Source: Centrapalus pauciflorus
Lineage: Eukaryota; Streptophyta; Magnoliopsida; Asterales; Asteraceae
Direction: 5' to 3'
Assembly: GCA_020465985.1 (NCBI GenBank)
Contig: JAANYP010004810.1
Span: forward strand, 62,001 to 126,000
Length of the DNA stretch: 64,000 nt
Made by a program: the position numbers and the translations under genes. Below the pieces are notes generated by a model that saw nothing but the letters and a program-made list of their open reading frames with translations, was not told the origin of the DNA and did not search any database. Position 1 is the stretch's first letter. The number at the start of each line of letters is the position of its first letter. Below, one piece after another: positions 62,277-64,000 of this stretch.

Positions 62277-62577
62277 TGTTGTGGTTAAACAATGTAATCA
62301 ATCAAACGAAAGAATAAAGAATTTGAATCTTTATTACGAAATCAATCAAGAAAATGATTTACAAGAAAGTTGGAAATAAAATCGAGAGGGAGAGATGAGA
62401 GAAAAACAAATTCGAGTGTGTAATTGAATTGTGAAAGTGAAAGTTGCTTTCTGCGTACAACACATGCATGCATATATAGTTTCATGCATTTTACATTTAG
62501 CCCCCATGATCTATCAACTAATGTCACCTTTAACCCTTTGACTTTAGTAAAGTCACATTTCCCTTTTATTATTGACA
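62277..62577 (-). repeat. 5' LTR of copia element
   Basis: 301 bp partner of 57081-57381, followed by the AAGTT duplication. Confidence 0.93.
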
Positions 62578-62582
62578 AAGTT

Positions 62583-64000
62583 AACCATGAGAAATTAAGG
62601 TTAAGTGATTGTTGAGATCAACTCCATAAGCCTCAATATCCGTTACAAAATTATACAAATAATCACATATATTGAAGTTATTATATTATAATTAGAAGAA
62701 TTTAATAACGTGATAATAGGAACAAATTTTGTCAATAACAATGGTATAAAGTCATCAGTTAACAATCTTATATAAAACTTGATTAGTAAGGTGTTTGTTC
62801 TCATGTAACCCATCCAAATACAAGGTAAGCATGTGTCATATGGTCAACTCTTATTCTAGATACCCTAGTCATTATACACTAATTCGACTAAGTTTATTAA
62901 ATATCCGTAGTTGGAAAATGCGAAATAATCCAGAATTAGATGAGTTACCTGCCTAATCATATATGTTTTGCACCAAAGTCAATCTCAGGAACAACAATGT
63001 AACCTCAAAACACTTTGCAAGTGAAGCAAGCAGCTTTGCACCAAAGTCAATCCCAACCAAGCAAGCCAATCCAACAACTAAAGCTGCAAAAACAACAGCA
63101 TACCTGTGCATACATATGTAATTTTATAGAATGAATACCAAAACTATAACTGTTCAATGGAACCCAATATAAATTTTATAGAATGAATACCAAAACTATA
63201 ACTATGCAACAGATTGAGACCCCGAGACTTGGGCTGTGAATTTAGGCAAAAAATGGACAAAGTTCAGCAACATAATTAGAGAATTTTTGGGCATAGTGTT
63301 GCTGGAAGTACAATTAATTGAAAAGTTTGATTTAAGAAAATGTTGCAACATGTAAAACAGATTGCAAAAAATTGACGAAGTGGATACACAAAAAAAATTG
63401 AATAAATAGAGCCAGGTTAAAAAGATAATTGGCTTTATTATAAATCCAAATAATGCCCGGTTATTTAACCGGGTCTGATTACGTAATAAAGCCAGGTTTC
63501 GTATTAAATAACCAGGTCCGATTAGTAATAAAATTAAGGAAAAACTTACATATAGCAATGTTTATTACTAAATAACCTGGTCCAAATCGTATATAATTTT
63601 TTTAAAATATATTATAAATTAAACAGCACTTACATCCAAATGAGCAGAATGCTCATGCAAAGTTTCTTTTTTCCTGAAGCATTTTAACAATAAAGTTCTT
63701 GTCTTCCGTTGGTTCACCAACTTAAAGAAGCATCAACACAAAACTAAAATCATGAAAGCATGCTTTCTAGATAAAGAATGTTTGATTGAGGAAATACACA
63801 GAATCAATGTTTAATGAAGGACATACATAAACAACAAGAATACCTTTCAATCTTATATAGCCAAGCCCTACAAGAATAAGTGATGAACTACAAAACTTGA
63901 TCTTCTCCATATTGGTTAAAATTAAATTGATCTGCTCCATATTGGTTAAAAAGTAAGCCTGAGAACCAATTTGCAATGGTAAATTTCCAAAGCACAGTGC
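62583..64000. other. Interior of CACTA-like element or flank, no gene recognised
   Basis: No ORF with recognisable motifs. 63455-63590 holds imperfect direct and inverted copies of CCGGTTATTTAACCGGGTC, AAATAACCAGGTC and AAATAACCTGGTCC. A 118-codon minus ORF at 63202-63558 is hydrophobic and shows no domain; it overlaps this repeat and I do not call it a gene. Confidence 0.5.

Larger units (their letters stand above)
57081..62577 (-). mobile_element. Ty1/copia element with identical LTRs but broken polyprotein
   Basis: LTRs 57081-57381 and 62277-62577 (301 bp each) are identical by eye, and AAGTT flanks both (57076-57080, 62578-62582). On the minus strand the primer site TGGTATCACGAGC follows the 5' LTR (about 62262-62274), and a purine tract AAGGTGGAG precedes the 3' LTR (about 57384-57392). 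Order is gag, protease, integrase, RT, RNase H, which is copia order. The protein set resembles Tnt1/Tork-type elements (inference). Three defects break the polyprotein: TAA in gag, one frameshift and TAA before RT. Confidence 0.95.
56272..64000 (+). mobile_element. CACTA-like transposon, left end; right end outside window
   Basis: It starts CACTACAACAAAATG, the characteristic CACTA terminus, inserted in the gypsy LTR after CGA. The first 430 bp are packed with GCAACACTTT and AAAGTGTTGC words in both orientations, as in CACTA subterminal transposase-binding regions. The interior (56700-57080 and 62583-64000) shows no transposase I can recognise. The right terminus is not in the window, so full length and TSD cannot be checked. 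Confidence 0.7.

Noticed and set aside
63202..63558. 118-codon hydrophobic minus-strand ORF as a membrane protein gene
   Set aside because: No family motif, no promoter or splice context seen, and it overlaps AAATAACC(a/t)GGTC-type repeats.

Overview
The window is plant nuclear DNA: AT-rich, with GT-AG introns, TATA boxes about 100 bp upstream of the start codons, a tRNA-derived SINE, and Ty1/copia, Ty3/gypsy, Mutator-like, hAT-like and CACTA-like elements. A eudicot, possibly of the daisy family (Asteraceae), is my inference from the look of the PR-10 proteins; the sequence does not prove it. The only apparently intact host genes are two PR-10/Bet v 1-type genes in tandem (5751-7124 and 11828-12841, both +). 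Almost everything else is transposable-element DNA in several nests.

Region 1 (1-13200) is a tandem segmental duplication. Each copy has a distal upstream block (1-775 and about 10780-11285), a proximal promoter and a two-exon PR-10 gene. In copy 1 the two promoter blocks are about 4.8 kb apart, separated by a chain of (TA)n arrays with different inverted-repeat elements between them; in copy 2 they are about 0.36 kb apart. A SINE and a Mutator-like element containing a foldback element lie between the genes. Region 2 (13200-16700) is AT-rich and holds several MITEs.

Region 3 (16678-23016) is the first nest. A truncated copia gag is interrupted by a minus-strand gypsy-type LTR. That LTR is split by a 3.2-kb hAT-like element, which carries (TA)n-associated MITEs and a 1.37-kb Mutator-like element holding an intronless, broken AHA1 (Hsp90 co-chaperone) fragment. 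Region 4 (23017-25577) has more (TA)n arrays and MITEs.

Region 5 (25578-51060) is the deepest nest, readable from target-site duplications (TSDs). A foldback MITE holds a solo gypsy LTR (TSD ACATA). The solo LTR holds a 23-kb outer non-autonomous LTR element with no intact coding region (LARD-type, TSD TGTCT, minus strand). The outer element holds a second copy of its own family in its internal region (TSD ACTTC), and in one LTR a different 4.3-kb non-autonomous LTR element (TSD CTATC) with one 759-codon gag-like/unknown fusion ORF.

Region 6 (51157-56271) is a 5'-truncated, heavily mutated chromodomain gypsy element of the same LTR family as the solo LTR; it carries an 89-nt GT-AG insertion in its reverse transcriptase. 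Its 3' LTR is cut by a CACTA-like terminus at 56272. Region 7 (56272-64000) is the interior of that CACTA-like element, interrupted by a copia element (57081-62577, minus) whose LTRs look identical although its polyprotein is broken in three places. Coordinates of element ends were read by eye and may be off by a base or two.
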